From the NCBI GenBank assembly GCA_029762535.1, contig JARVGK010000029.1, positions 1-37,560 of the forward strand: DNA of 37,560 bases, written 5' to 3'. Below the pieces are notes generated by a model, which saw only the letters and a list, made by a program, of their open reading frames with translations, did no database searches and was not told the origin of the DNA. Position numbers and translations under genes: made by a program. Shown in pieces: positions 8,211 through 16,582 of this stretch. Positions within the stretch are counted from its first letter, which is position 1, and the number at the start of each line of letters is the position of its first letter. Origin of the DNA: Thermoplasmatota archaeon (GTDB taxonomy: Archaea > Thermoplasmatota > Penumbrarchaeia > Penumbrarchaeales > Penumbrarchaeaceae).

Positions 8211-8636
8211 CTACACGTCCCACCTCGCCCTCATGGGGTTGGGTCCAAGCTTCTTCGTCTCATCCACTATCTCCTTCACTGTATCGGCGAACCTCTGCCC
8301 CTCGGAGGCGGAGATCCATCTGACCCAGATCCTCTCCGGCTCCATGCCTAAGGTGGTGAGTATGTTCTTCAAAAGGACCATTCGCCTCCTGGCCTTGTAA
8401 TTGCCGTTGAGATAATGGCAGTCCCCCAGATGGCAGCCGCCGATCAGAACAGCGTCGGCCCCTTCGAGTATCGCCCTGTTCACATACATCGAATCGACCG
8501 AACCGGAGCACATTACCCTTATGACCCTGATGTTGGGGGGATATTGTATCCTTGATGTCCCTGCAAGGTCAGCTCCGGCATACGAACACCAGTTGCACAG
8601 GAACCCGACCACCCTTGGCTCGAAATCTTCCGTCAT
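8211..8636 (-). CDS. mvhD: Hydrogenase/Hdr linker subunit MvhD (copy 2)
   Basis: Second [2Fe-2S] MvhD protein, 141 residues, very similar to copy 1 along its whole length, with Cys14, Cys17, Cys43, Cys68 and Cys73 all kept. It follows the GltD-containing hdrA (12 bp apart, with GAGGTGAT as ribosome site) and is followed by the FrhB/FdhB-like gene, not by hydrogenase subunits. The pair hdrA-mvhD therefore occurs twice in this cluster with different downstream partners. I infer that this copy links HdrA to the FrhB-like flavoprotein. It could also serve as an alternative dock for the MvhAG hydrogenase. Confidence 0.94.
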   Translation of the reverse strand: MTEDFEPRVVGFLCNWCSYAGADLAGTSRIQYPPNIRVIRVMCSGSVDSMYVNRAILEGADAVLIGGCHLGDCHYLNGNYKARRRMVLLKNILTTLGMEPERIWVRWISASEGQRFADTVKEIVDETKKLGPNPMRARWDV

Positions 8637-8647
8637 TTGATATCACC

Positions 8648-11600
8648 TCAGTCCAGACATGCGTCTATCATCGAAATTATCTGTTTTTTAGTGAACGAGC
8701 TCTGCTGGGATGTGCCGCTCGGGCATATCGCGGCGCAGGCGCCGCACCCCTGGCAGAGTATCTCGTTGACGATGACGACCTTTTTATCCTCATCGAAGTC
8801 TATCGCGTCGTATGGACAGATCTGAAGGCATAGCTGGCATCCGGCGCAGCTTCTTGATATCACCTTGGCCACATTTCCTTTCGTCTCCAGATATTCCCTT
8901 GAAATTATGGTGGAGGCCCTCGATGCGCTCGCCTTCCCCTGGAGGACCGCCTCCTCTATGAAACGGGGCGAATGCGCGGTCCCGGCGAGGAAGATCCCAT
9001 CGCCGGAGAAGTCCACGGGACGAAGCTTCATATGGGCCTCCGAGAAGAACCCGTCGGCGTTGAGGGGCACCTTCAGCTTCTGTGCCAGCGTCGAATTCTC
9101 TTTGGGAACGATCCCTGTCGACAGGACCAGCCTGTCAGGGTGAAGGGTCATATCCCGGAGAAGGACATGGTCACGGGTCTGGACATTGAGGCTCCCATCC
9201 TCCAGGGACACGTTGGGTTCCCGTCCCTCCTCGAAATGAAGGAACAGCACCCCCAAAGCCCTTGCCCGGGCATAGAGGGAGTCCTCCCTGAAGCCGTATG
9301 TCCTTATGTCTCTGTAGAGAACGTACACGTTCACTGCGGGGTTGAGCTCCTTGAGATGGATCGCGTTCTTGAGGGCGTTCGAGCAGCATATCCTCGAGCA
9401 GTAGGGATGCTCATCGTTCCTTGAACCTACGCACTGTATCATCACGACCTCTTTGAGGTCTTCAAGGTAGGGGGCGCCCTTGTGGATGTCGCGCTCCAGG
9501 TCCCTCTGCCTCATTATCCTCTCATCGCTGCCGTACAGGTATTCCTTGGGCTCATAGGGATTGGCCCCGGTCGCCACCACGACGACGCCGTGCTGGACAA
9601 CGTCCACCGCATCGCCCTTTCTGATCCTCGAGGTAAAGTTCCCGACATATCCGGAGATGTCCTCGAGTTCGGATCCGAGCCTCAGGTCTATGTTCGGATG
9701 GTCCCGGACCGCCTCTTCGGTATCCCGAAGATAGAGCTGCGGATCCTCATCTGATGCCCCCAGGAAGATCTCCTTCATATGTCCTCCTAGCTCCATCTCC
9801 CTCTCCAGAAGATGTACCTTGAAGCCCTGGTCCGCAATGGAGAGGGCCGCGTTCATACCCGCGATCCCACCTCCTATGACCAGGGCCTCGTTGATGACGG
9901 GGATCCTGTGATGGGAGACCGATCGAAGTTCGTTGACCTTGGCGACGCCCATATTCACCGACTCGATGGCCTTACTCGTCGCCATCTCGGGATAGTTCCG
10001 GTGCACCCATGAGTTCTGGTCCCTGAGGTTGACCATCTCGAACAGGTGTGGGTTCAATCCCGCCTCCCTCAGCGTGTCCTGGAAGAGCGGCTCGTGTGTC
10101 CTTGGCGTGCACGATGCAACCACGATCCTGTTCAGGCCAAGCTCGATGATCCTCTCCTTCATCCTCTCGAGGGAATCAGCAGAACAGGTGAACGTCTCGT
10201 CGTCGGCGTATGCTACGAAGGGCAGACCTCTTGCGTGATCGACGACCTTTCGAACATCTATGACCCCGCTGATGTTGATCCCACAGTGGCAGATGAACAC
10301 CCCGGTCCTGGGGAACTCGTTGCCGACATCCCTCTCCCTGGGATACTCCTTCTCGGTCACCTGGGTGTTCCTGGCTCCGAAAATGTCCCCGGCCACCGCG
10401 GCGGCGGCCGCCGACGCCTGGGTGACGCTCTCGGGGATGTCCTTGGGCTCCGAGGCAGATCCGGAGGCGTATATCCCCGGGCGTCCGGTCTCAACGGGTA
10501 CGAAGGGATCCGTCTCCATGAAGCCGTATTCGTTTAGGTTGATCTCGAACGCCTTGGCGAGGTCCTCCATGGTGCTGCAGGGCTGGAGCCCGATGGAGAG
10601 GACGATCATATCATATTCATCGGTTCGGACATTCCCGTCCTCGTCTATGTACCGCACCTTCAGGTTCTTGGTCGCGCGGTCCTGTTCTATACGGGGGATC
10701 CGACTCCTCCTGAAGACCACTCCGTACTCGCTCTGGGCCCTCTCGTAGTATCTGTCGAAATCCTTGCCGAAGGACCTCATGTCCATGAAGTACACGTGCG
10801 TCTCGAGGCCGGGCACGTGCTCCTTGGCTATGACGGCCTCCTTGATAGCGTACATGCAGCATACTGAGGAGCAGTACTTGTGGTCGCAGCTCTCGTCCCT
10901 GGACCCGACGCACTGTAGCCATGCGATCCTCTTTGGCTCCTCGCCGTCCGAAAGCCTCTTGACATGGCCCTTGTACGGGCCCGAGGCCGAAAGCATCCTC
11001 TCGAACTCTATGGACGTAAGCACATTTGGGTACAACCCGTAGCCGAGGCTGCCTCCCTTCCGGGGCCTGTAATTGTCGAATCCAGGGGAGAGTATCACCG
11101 CTCCTACGTTGAGGGTCTGTTCCACCTCTTCCATCTCATGGTCCACCGCCCCCCTCTGGCAGTGCTCGACGCACTGCATGCAGTCGCAGCATCCGCTGCA
11201 ATTCAGGCAGCGCTTCGCCTCCTCCACGGCCTCCATGAGGGTGTATGTGGACTCGATCTCGGAGAAGGTGGAGGTCCTCTTCTCCATATCGATGGCCTGA
11301 GGGATCCTCCTCGGGGTCCTGGCCCGCATGGTGCTGTCGGGGATGGGAGCGCCCTTCTCCTCGGCCTTCTCCCGCCCCTCAATCAGGTCCTCTCCGTTGA
11401 GGAACCTATCGACGGAGATGGCAGCCTCGTGGCCAGCCCCGATGGCCTCGACCGCCGATGCTGGTCCGGTGACGGCATCCCCTGCCGAGAACACTTTCTC
11501 GAGCGATGTCCGAAGAGTTACGGGATCGCAATCGATCGCACCCTTGGAGAACTTCAATCCGCTCTTCTCCAGGCCGGCGGGGTCGATCTCCTGCCCGGTG

Positions 11601-13162
11601 GCGAATATGATGATGTCGCACGGGATGTCAAAAGCGGAACCCTCGATGGGGATGGGCTTCTTCCTCCCGCTCGGGTCCGGCTCGCCCAATTCCATCCTCT
11701 CACAGGTGAGGCATGTCTGGCATGCGTTCTCCACTACCTCGAGGGGCGAGGTGAGTATCTCTATGCCTATGCCCTCCTCTCTGGCCTGCTGCACCTCCTC
11801 GAGATGGGCGGGCATCTCCTCCTCGGTCCTGCGGTAGATGACCGAGACATCGGCGCCGAGCCTCTTCGCGGACCTTGCGCAGTCCATAGCGACGTTGCCG
11901 CCGCCGACCACGAGTACCCTCTTCGAGGCCAGTTCGTTCTCCTTGGCGAGGTCCGAATTCACCTTTTTCAGGAACTCTATGCCCTGCATGACGCAGTCCG
12001 GGCTGCAGCTGTTCACGGGTATGTCCTTGGCCTTCCATGAGCCGATGGCCGCGACGAAGGCCTCGAAGCCCTCGGAGGTGAGTCCTTCGAAGGTGACCTC
12101 CTTTCCGAGCCTTTTACCATACCTTATCTCGATATCGTTCTCCTTCAAAAGGAGGTCTATCTCCTTCTGCAGGTGATCGTTGGGGAGCCTGTAGCCGGGC
12201 ACCCCGAATCTCATCATTCCTCCCGCCTTATCCTGGGCTTCGAATATGGTGACGGAATAGCCCATTCTCGAGAGGTCGCTGGCAGCGGTCAATCCGGCGG
12301 GGCCTGAACCGATAACGGCCACCTTCCTTTTGCCCCCTCTCTCCTTCGGCTCCTGCCGGCCTTCCACCTTTGACAGGTTCTCGAGGCGATCCAGGGTGGC
12401 TTTTTCGACCTCATCCCAATGATCATATGCCCAATCCGCTATGAATCGCCTTATCCTGCATATCGATATGGGCTCCTCGATATCCTTCCTGTTACACTCG
12501 GTCTCGCAGGGATGATAGCATATCCTCCCCATTGAACCGGGAAGTGGAACGCTCTCTTTGATGAGCAGGTAGGCCTCGGCGAACCTCTCCTGGGAAGCCA
12601 GGGCCACGAAGGCATGGGCGTTGAGCCCCGCCGGGCAGGCGATCCTGCACGGCGATCTCTCCCCATCCTTGTCTATGGCGAAGATGTTCGGGATCGCCTG
12701 CGGGAAGGGCTGGAATATCGCATGCCTCTGGCCAAGCCCTTCGTCGAACTCGGAGGGCATCAGGACGGGGCAGTGCTCCACGCAGTCGCCGCAGCCGTTG
12801 CATTTCTCCATGTCCACGTATCTCGGGCGCCTCTTTATGGTCACCTGGAAGTTCCCCACATCTCCTTTTACCGAGCCGATGTCCGCGTTGGTGATGATCT
12901 CGATGTTGCGGTGCCTGCCGGTATAGACGAGCTTGGGGGCGAGAATGCACATGGAGCAGTCGTTCGTCGGGAACGTCTTGTCGAGCTTGGTCATGGTCCC
13001 GCCTATCGAGAGCCCGCTGTCCAAGAGATAGACCTTGAACCCGGCATCTGCCAGGTCCAGTGAGGACTGTATGCCCGATATGCCCCCTCCGACGACGAGG
13101 ACCGATCCCTGGACATCGCCGGAGGCGGTCGGAGCAGATGCGTCGATCCCTTTTTCCGACAT
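8648..13162 (-). CDS. hdrA: Giant HdrA with a GltD-type NAD(P)H oxidoreductase module inserted inside it
   Basis: A 1504-residue flavin/iron-sulfur protein built on the same two-unit plan as the 1021-residue HdrA, plus about 500 extra residues. Unit 1 begins [10 protein letters not shown] (21-30), carries TFPTNDCSMCIL (63-74) and CNGCGDCVEHCP (121-132), and is then interrupted at about 170. The insert has the GltD N-terminal cluster motifs (CRIACP at 172, GRICYHPCETECNR at 212), an FAD site (VIGSGPAG at 283), a nucleotide site (VVGGGNVAMD at 418, with YRR at 443) and a C-terminal Cys cluster (CLNCSGCCDCMQCVEHC, 652-668). HdrA sequence resumes there. Unit 2 starts at about 953 (GVFICHCGIN), with FAD motif VIGGGIAG at 1095 and ferredoxin motifs at 1439 and 1470. 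The ATG at 13162 matches the paralogue's start and follows GAGGTGGT. Use of NAD(P)H is inferred. Confidence 0.88.
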   Translation of the reverse strand: MSEKGIDASAPTASGDVQGSVLVVGGGISGIQSSLDLADAGFKVYLLDSGLSIGGTMTKLDKTFPTNDCSMCILAPKLVYTGRHRNIEIITNADIGSVKGDVGNFQVTIKRRPRYVDMEKCNGCGDCVEHCPVLMPSEFDEGLGQRHAIFQPFPQAIPNIFAIDKDGERSPCRIACPAGLNAHAFVALASQERFAEAYLLIKESVPLPGSMGRICYHPCETECNRKDIEEPISICRIRRFIADWAYDHWDEVEKATLDRLENLSKVEGRQEPKERGGKRKVAVIGSGPAGLTAASDLSRMGYSVTIFEAQDKAGGMMRFGVPGYRLPNDHLQKEIDLLLKENDIEIRYGKRLGKEVTFEGLTSEGFEAFVAAIGSWKAKDIPVNSCSPDCVMQGIEFLKKVNSDLAKENELASKRVLVVGGGNVAMDCARSAKRLGADVSVIYRRTEEEMPAHLEEVQQAREEGIGIEILTSPLEVVENACQTCLTCERMELGEPDPSGRKKPIPIEGSAFDIPCDIIIFATGQEIDPAGLEKSGLKFSKGAIDCDPVTLRTSLEKVFSAGDAVTGPASAVEAIGAGHEAAISVDRFLNGEDLIEGREKAEEKGAPIPDSTMRARTPRRIPQAIDMEKRTSTFSEIESTYTLMEAVEEAKRCLNCSGCCDCMQCVEHCQRGAVDHEMEEVEQTLNVGAVILSPGFDNYRPRKGGSLGYGLYPNVLTSIEFERMLSASGPYKGHVKRLSDGEEPKRIAWLQCVGSRDESCDHKYCSSVCCMYAIKEAVIAKEHVPGLETHVYFMDMRSFGKDFDRYYERAQSEYGVVFRRSRIPRIEQDRATKNLKVRYIDEDGNVRTDEYDMIVLSIGLQPCSTMEDLAKAFEINLNEYGFMETDPFVPVETGRPGIYASGSASEPKDIPESVTQASAAAAAVAGDIFGARNTQVTEKEYPRERDVGNEFPRTGVFICHCGINISGVIDVRKVVDHARGLPFVAYADDETFTCSADSLERMKERIIELGLNRIVVASCTPRTHEPLFQDTLREAGLNPHLFEMVNLRDQNSWVHRNYPEMATSKAIESVNMGVAKVNELRSVSHHRIPVINEALVIGGGIAGMNAALSIADQGFKVHLLEREMELGGHMKEIFLGASDEDPQLYLRDTEEAVRDHPNIDLRLGSELEDISGYVGNFTSRIRKGDAVDVVQHGVVVVATGANPYEPKEYLYGSDERIMRQRDLERDIHKGAPYLEDLKEVVMIQCVGSRNDEHPYCSRICCSNALKNAIHLKELNPAVNVYVLYRDIRTYGFREDSLYARARALGVLFLHFEEGREPNVSLEDGSLNVQTRDHVLLRDMTLHPDRLVLSTGIVPKENSTLAQKLKVPLNADGFFSEAHMKLRPVDFSGDGIFLAGTAHSPRFIEEAVLQGKASASRASTIISREYLETKGNVAKVISRSCAGCQLCLQICPYDAIDFDEDKKVVIVNEILCQGCGACAAICPSGTSQQSSFTKKQIISMIDACLD

Positions 13163-15120
13163 CATACCACCTCGTCTATCATCCTTACAAGCTGCCGTTT
13201 GGTGTAGTTCTTGTGCGTGCATGCGTTCGAGGGGCAAGAGGATACGCATGCGCCGCAGCCGGCGCATAGGGCCTCGTCAACCTCCGCGATCCCTGTTACA
13301 TCGTTGATGTTCCTGGCGGAGTAGGCGCAGACCTCGACGCATACGCCGCAGCCCACGCATACCTCGGGATCCACCCATGCGATCAGCGGCTCGTTCTCAA
13401 GCTCCTCCTTGGACAATATCCCGACGGCCCTGGAGGCCGCGCCGCAGGCCTGCGATACGGTATCGGATATGTCCTTCGGGCCCTGGGCGCAGCCGGCTAT
13501 GAACGTGCCGTTGACGAAGGTGTCCATGGGGCGCAGCTTGGGATGTGCCTCGAGTAGGAAACCGTCGGAGCTCCTCGAGAGCTTGAAGGTCCTGGCGAGT
13601 TCCTGGGAGTCGGAGCGGGGGACCAGTGCCGGGACGAGCACGACCATGTCAGACCTTATCTCGAAGAGCTTGTCGGTGGTGGTGTCGAATATGTCGATGA
13701 GGAACCCCTCCTTCTTGACCCTGACCTCCGACGGGCGTCCCCTGAAGAAGTTCGTGTTCTTCGACCTTATGTTGCGGTAGAACTCCTCGTAGCCCTTGCC
13801 GAAGGACCTGATGTCGGTGTAGCAGATGTTGATCTCAACTTCCTCACCGAGCTTCTCCCTGAGAAGGTAGACGTGTTTGAGGGCGGACATGCATCCTATC
13901 CTGCAGCACCAGGAGCATTGGGTCTCGTCCCGGGACCCGACGCAGAGTATGAAGGTGACGGAGGTCGGATGCTTCCCTGACGACGGAAGGACGACCTCGC
14001 CGTGGGTCGGGCCGGAGGAGCTTATCAACCTCTCCAACTGCATTGTCGTGATGACGTCGGGGGACCTTCCGTAACCGTATTCGAACATTCTATTGGCCTC
14101 AAGGAGATCGTATCCGGTGGCGATGACCACCGCCCCCACGTTGAGTTCCAATGTCTCGTCCTTCTGGGAGAAGTCGATGGCGCCCGGCTCGCACGCCTTG
14201 ACGCACAGGGGGCCGTCCCCGCACCTGCCGAAACGGAGCATGAGGCAGCTGTTCGGGTCTATGGTGCTTTTGAGGGGGACGGCCTGGGGGAACGGGATGT
14301 AGCAGGCGGAGCGCTTGCCCATTCCCATGTTGAACTCGTCAACGACCCTTCCGGCGAGCCTGCATGCGCTGGCGCATTCGTTGCAGCCGGTGCACTTGTC
14401 GATATCGACGTATCTGGCCTTCTTCCTCACCTTCACCTTGTAGTTGCCGATGGAACCCTCTATCGATTCGACCTCCGCATAGGTGAGGAGGTCCACGTTG
14501 GGGTGGTGATAGACCTCCATCATCTTGGGGGTGAGTATGCAGGAGGAGCAGTCAAGTGTGGGGAATGTCTTGTCCAGCTGGGCCATCCTTCCGCCGACGG
14601 TCGGCTCCTTCTCGACGAGATGGACCTTGAACCCCGAATCGGCGATGTTGAGGGCTGCCTGGATCCCAGCGATGCCTCCGCCGACAACGAGCGCTTCCGG
14701 CGTGACGGGCGTTCTGGAGGCCTCCAGCGGCTCGAGGAGAGCCGCCTTGGACACCGCCGAGCGGACCAACGCCTTGGCCTTCTGCGTGGCCTCTGCGGGG
14801 TCCTCGTGGGCCCAGGAGCACTGCTCCCTTATATTGGTTATCTCCACGGTGAAGGGGTTGAGGCCTCCGTCCTTCGCCACCCCGCGGAAGGTGTGCTCGT
14901 GCATCCTGGGTGAACACGAGGCTATGACGATCCCGTCCAGATCGAACTCCTTTATGGAGTCCTTGATGAGGTTCGCGCCCGGGTCCGAGCACATGTACTT
15001 GTAGTCCTTGGAAATTACGACCCCTGGCAGCTTCGAGGCGTATTCGGCGACCTCCACGACGTCCACCTTCGATGCTATGTTCAAACCGCAGTGGCAGACG
15101 AAGACGCCAATTTTGTTCAT
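13162..15120 (-). CDS. hdrA: Single-length HdrA, CoB-CoM heterodisulfide reductase subunit A family
   Basis: A 652-residue HdrA of the usual methanogen size and domain order. It has an N-terminal domain (KIGVFVCHCGLN, with Cys69 and Cys101 further on), the FAD motif VVGGGIAG (145-152) and the TFPTLDCSSCILTPK signature (185-199). The ferredoxin insertion has CTGCNECASAC at 243 but then RLAG instead of the usual P, and CGDGPLCVKAC at 300. The C-terminal ferredoxin has CVGCGVCVEVC at 588 and CAGCGACVSSCP at 619. The start overlaps the hdrB stop as TGATG and the end overlaps the giant hdrA start. With hdrC and hdrB directly upstream it completes a classical hdrCBA set placed immediately after etfBA. 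No organism-specific heterodisulfide is implied; the HdrB substrate is unknown. Confidence 0.92.
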   Translation of the reverse strand: MNKIGVFVCHCGLNIASKVDVVEVAEYASKLPGVVISKDYKYMCSDPGANLIKDSIKEFDLDGIVIASCSPRMHEHTFRGVAKDGGLNPFTVEITNIREQCSWAHEDPAEATQKAKALVRSAVSKAALLEPLEASRTPVTPEALVVGGGIAGIQAALNIADSGFKVHLVEKEPTVGGRMAQLDKTFPTLDCSSCILTPKMMEVYHHPNVDLLTYAEVESIEGSIGNYKVKVRKKARYVDIDKCTGCNECASACRLAGRVVDEFNMGMGKRSACYIPFPQAVPLKSTIDPNSCLMLRFGRCGDGPLCVKACEPGAIDFSQKDETLELNVGAVVIATGYDLLEANRMFEYGYGRSPDVITTMQLERLISSSGPTHGEVVLPSSGKHPTSVTFILCVGSRDETQCSWCCRIGCMSALKHVYLLREKLGEEVEINICYTDIRSFGKGYEEFYRNIRSKNTNFFRGRPSEVRVKKEGFLIDIFDTTTDKLFEIRSDMVVLVPALVPRSDSQELARTFKLSRSSDGFLLEAHPKLRPMDTFVNGTFIAGCAQGPKDISDTVSQACGAASRAVGILSKEELENEPLIAWVDPEVCVGCGVCVEVCAYSARNINDVTGIAEVDEALCAGCGACVSSCPSNACTHKNYTKRQLVRMIDEVV

Positions 15121-15998
15121 CAGGCCCCCTCCTTGTCCTTTTGAAGGAGGCGCTCCACCGGGCTCTGGTTGAGATCGAGCCCCAGCTCCCCGGGGGGGAT
15201 CCCGAATGCGAGCCCCATCAGCTGGGTGAGATATACGACGGGCACCTCGAGCTTGGCGCCGACCGTCTCCCCCGCCTTCTTCTGTTTGGAGTCGTACATC
15301 TTGTGGCACCAGGGGCATGCAAGGACCATACCGTCGAACCCCTGCTCCTGCACGGCCTGCAGTTTCTGCCCGGTCTTTGTCACTGCCGTATCAGGATGGA
15401 CCGGCAGTACGGGTCCTCCGCAGCAGTCAAGCTTCTCGGCGTAATCGTTGGAACGGGCCCCGATCGCCTCGAGTATCCTCTCCATCTTCTGCGGGTTCTC
15501 GGCATCGACCGGGCGCCCGAGTTCCGTCGGGCGAATGATATGGCACCCGTAATGGGTGGCCATGTCCGGGGATCCAAGATCGACCTTTACCATATCTTTC
15601 ACCTTTTCCAGCCCTATGTGGTCGTGAACGAGATCGATCGTATGGTACAGAGCCACGCTCCCGTCGTAATCGAGCCCCTCGGCCGACAGCTTCTCATTGA
15701 GCCTGCGGGCCATATCCTCCTCCTCTTTGACGATCCTGTTCGCCTCGCTCAAGGCGAGGTGGCACATGGGGCAGGGGACCAGCGCGTCCAGCCCCTCCTT
15801 CTTAAAGACCGCTAGGGATCTTGTGGAGAGGGTGAGGGTAAGCATCTGGTTGATGCTCTTCAGGGGCTCGCCGCAGCATGAGAGGTCCATGACATCGACG
15901 ATCTCCACACCGAGCATTGGCAGGACCTTCCTCAAGGAGATCTCGTATCCGTACTGCTCGGTGGGCATCAGGCATCCGGGAAAAAGTCCAAGCCTCAT
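15120..15998 (-). CDS. hdrB: Heterodisulfide reductase subunit B family (two CCG domains)
   Basis: HdrB carries two non-cubane [4Fe-4S] clusters that reduce the disulfide substrate in methanogens. The 292-residue product has both CCG cysteine sets complete: Cys9, Cys41-Cys42, Cys76, Cys79, and Cys152, Cys192-Cys193, Cys228, Cys231, matching the family pattern of about C-x(31-39)-CC-x(33-36)-C-x2-C. The start at 15998 is preceded by AGGAGGGGTGAG and begins MRLGLFPGCLMP, the family N-terminus; the 96-residue longer frame runs into hdrC. This is the only HdrB in the window, although there are three HdrA and two HdrC genes. The real substrate is open: no methanogenesis genes are seen here, so it may act on another disulfide, quinone-like or protein partner, or simply relay electrons from ETF. 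Confidence 0.94.
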   Translation of the reverse strand: MRLGLFPGCLMPTEQYGYEISLRKVLPMLGVEIVDVMDLSCCGEPLKSINQMLTLTLSTRSLAVFKKEGLDALVPCPMCHLALSEANRIVKEEEDMARRLNEKLSAEGLDYDGSVALYHTIDLVHDHIGLEKVKDMVKVDLGSPDMATHYGCHIIRPTELGRPVDAENPQKMERILEAIGARSNDYAEKLDCCGGPVLPVHPDTAVTKTGQKLQAVQEQGFDGMVLACPWCHKMYDSKQKKAGETVGAKLEVPVVYLTQLMGLAFGIPPGELGLDLNQSPVERLLQKDKEGA

Positions 15999-16009
15999 CT
16001 CACCCCTCC

Positions 16010-16537
16010 TCAGACCTTCTCCATGGCCACGGTCATCACGGTCATCTGGAACTTCGCCGGGTCCGTCGGGACGGATATCGGGGGGAGGCACAATCCCTCC
16101 CTCGTCCTGGTCTCCCCGCCCCTTGTGGTGACCGTCTGGACGTCCTGGATCAGGCCCATTCCCATGGCCGAGGTCAGCATCGCCGTGTAGTCTCCCGGGA
16201 CCTCCTTGCCGGAGGCGACTGCAAGGTTCTTCAGCGCGAAGAGTATGTTCACAGGGGCCACTTTCTGAGGGCATCGCTCCTTGCACTTAAAGCAGCTGAG
16301 GCAGGTCCATATTATATCCGAATTGACCATCTCCTGGACGAGCCCTCTCTTCAAGAGGGCAACGATCCGGTGCGGCTCGAGCTCTAGGAGCTTGTGTGCC
16401 TCGCATCCCGCGGTGCATTTCGCGCATTGGTAGCAGTAGTAAGAGGCCTCTTCCCTCAGGCGCAGCAGACGCTCGTTGAGTTCCCTTCTCGCCTCTGTCT
16501 CCACCTCCGCCATGGAGGTCAAATCGGTGATGCCCAT
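16010..16537 (-). CDS. hdrC: Heterodisulfide reductase subunit C family
   Basis: A 175-residue iron-sulfur protein with two regular [4Fe-4S] motifs: CYQCAKCTAGC (Cys35, 38, 41, 45) and CLSCFKCKERCP (Cys79, 82, 85, 89). HdrC wires HdrA to HdrB. It is followed by hdrB with an 11-bp gap and preceded by etfA with a 45-bp gap. All eight cysteines are present, in contrast to the tandem HdrC at 6406-7092, where His replaces one Cys in each second motif. The C-terminal 85 residues carry no recognised motif. The start codon ATG at 16537 has a GGAG 8 bp upstream. Confidence 0.93.
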   Translation of the reverse strand: MGITDLTSMAEVETEARRELNERLLRLREEASYYCYQCAKCTAGCEAHKLLELEPHRIVALLKRGLVQEMVNSDIIWTCLSCFKCKERCPQKVAPVNILFALKNLAVASGKEVPGDYTAMLTSAMGMGLIQDVQTVTTRGGETRTREGLCLPPISVPTDPAKFQMTVMTVAMEKV

Positions 16538-16582
16538 TCGGATCGCTCCAGGATGTTGCTGTGACGGTTAAAGCGGTTGTGG

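Noticed and set aside
10964..12040. A 358-codon plus-strand frame opposite the GltD module.
   Set aside because: The minus strand carries the FAD and NAD(P)H motifs; the plus frame is a composition shadow.
8648..13162. That the giant HdrA is an assembly chimera of hdrA and a gltD gene.
   Set aside because: The frame is continuous over 1504 codons, HdrA sequence resumes on the far side of the insert, and both ends fall in a Cys-rich loop. Not fully excluded without reads.
13163..13267. The longer N-terminus of the giant HdrA (35 more codons).
   Set aside because: It overlaps the end of the upstream hdrA out of frame; the ATG at 13162 agrees with the paralogue start and the GAGGTGGT site.
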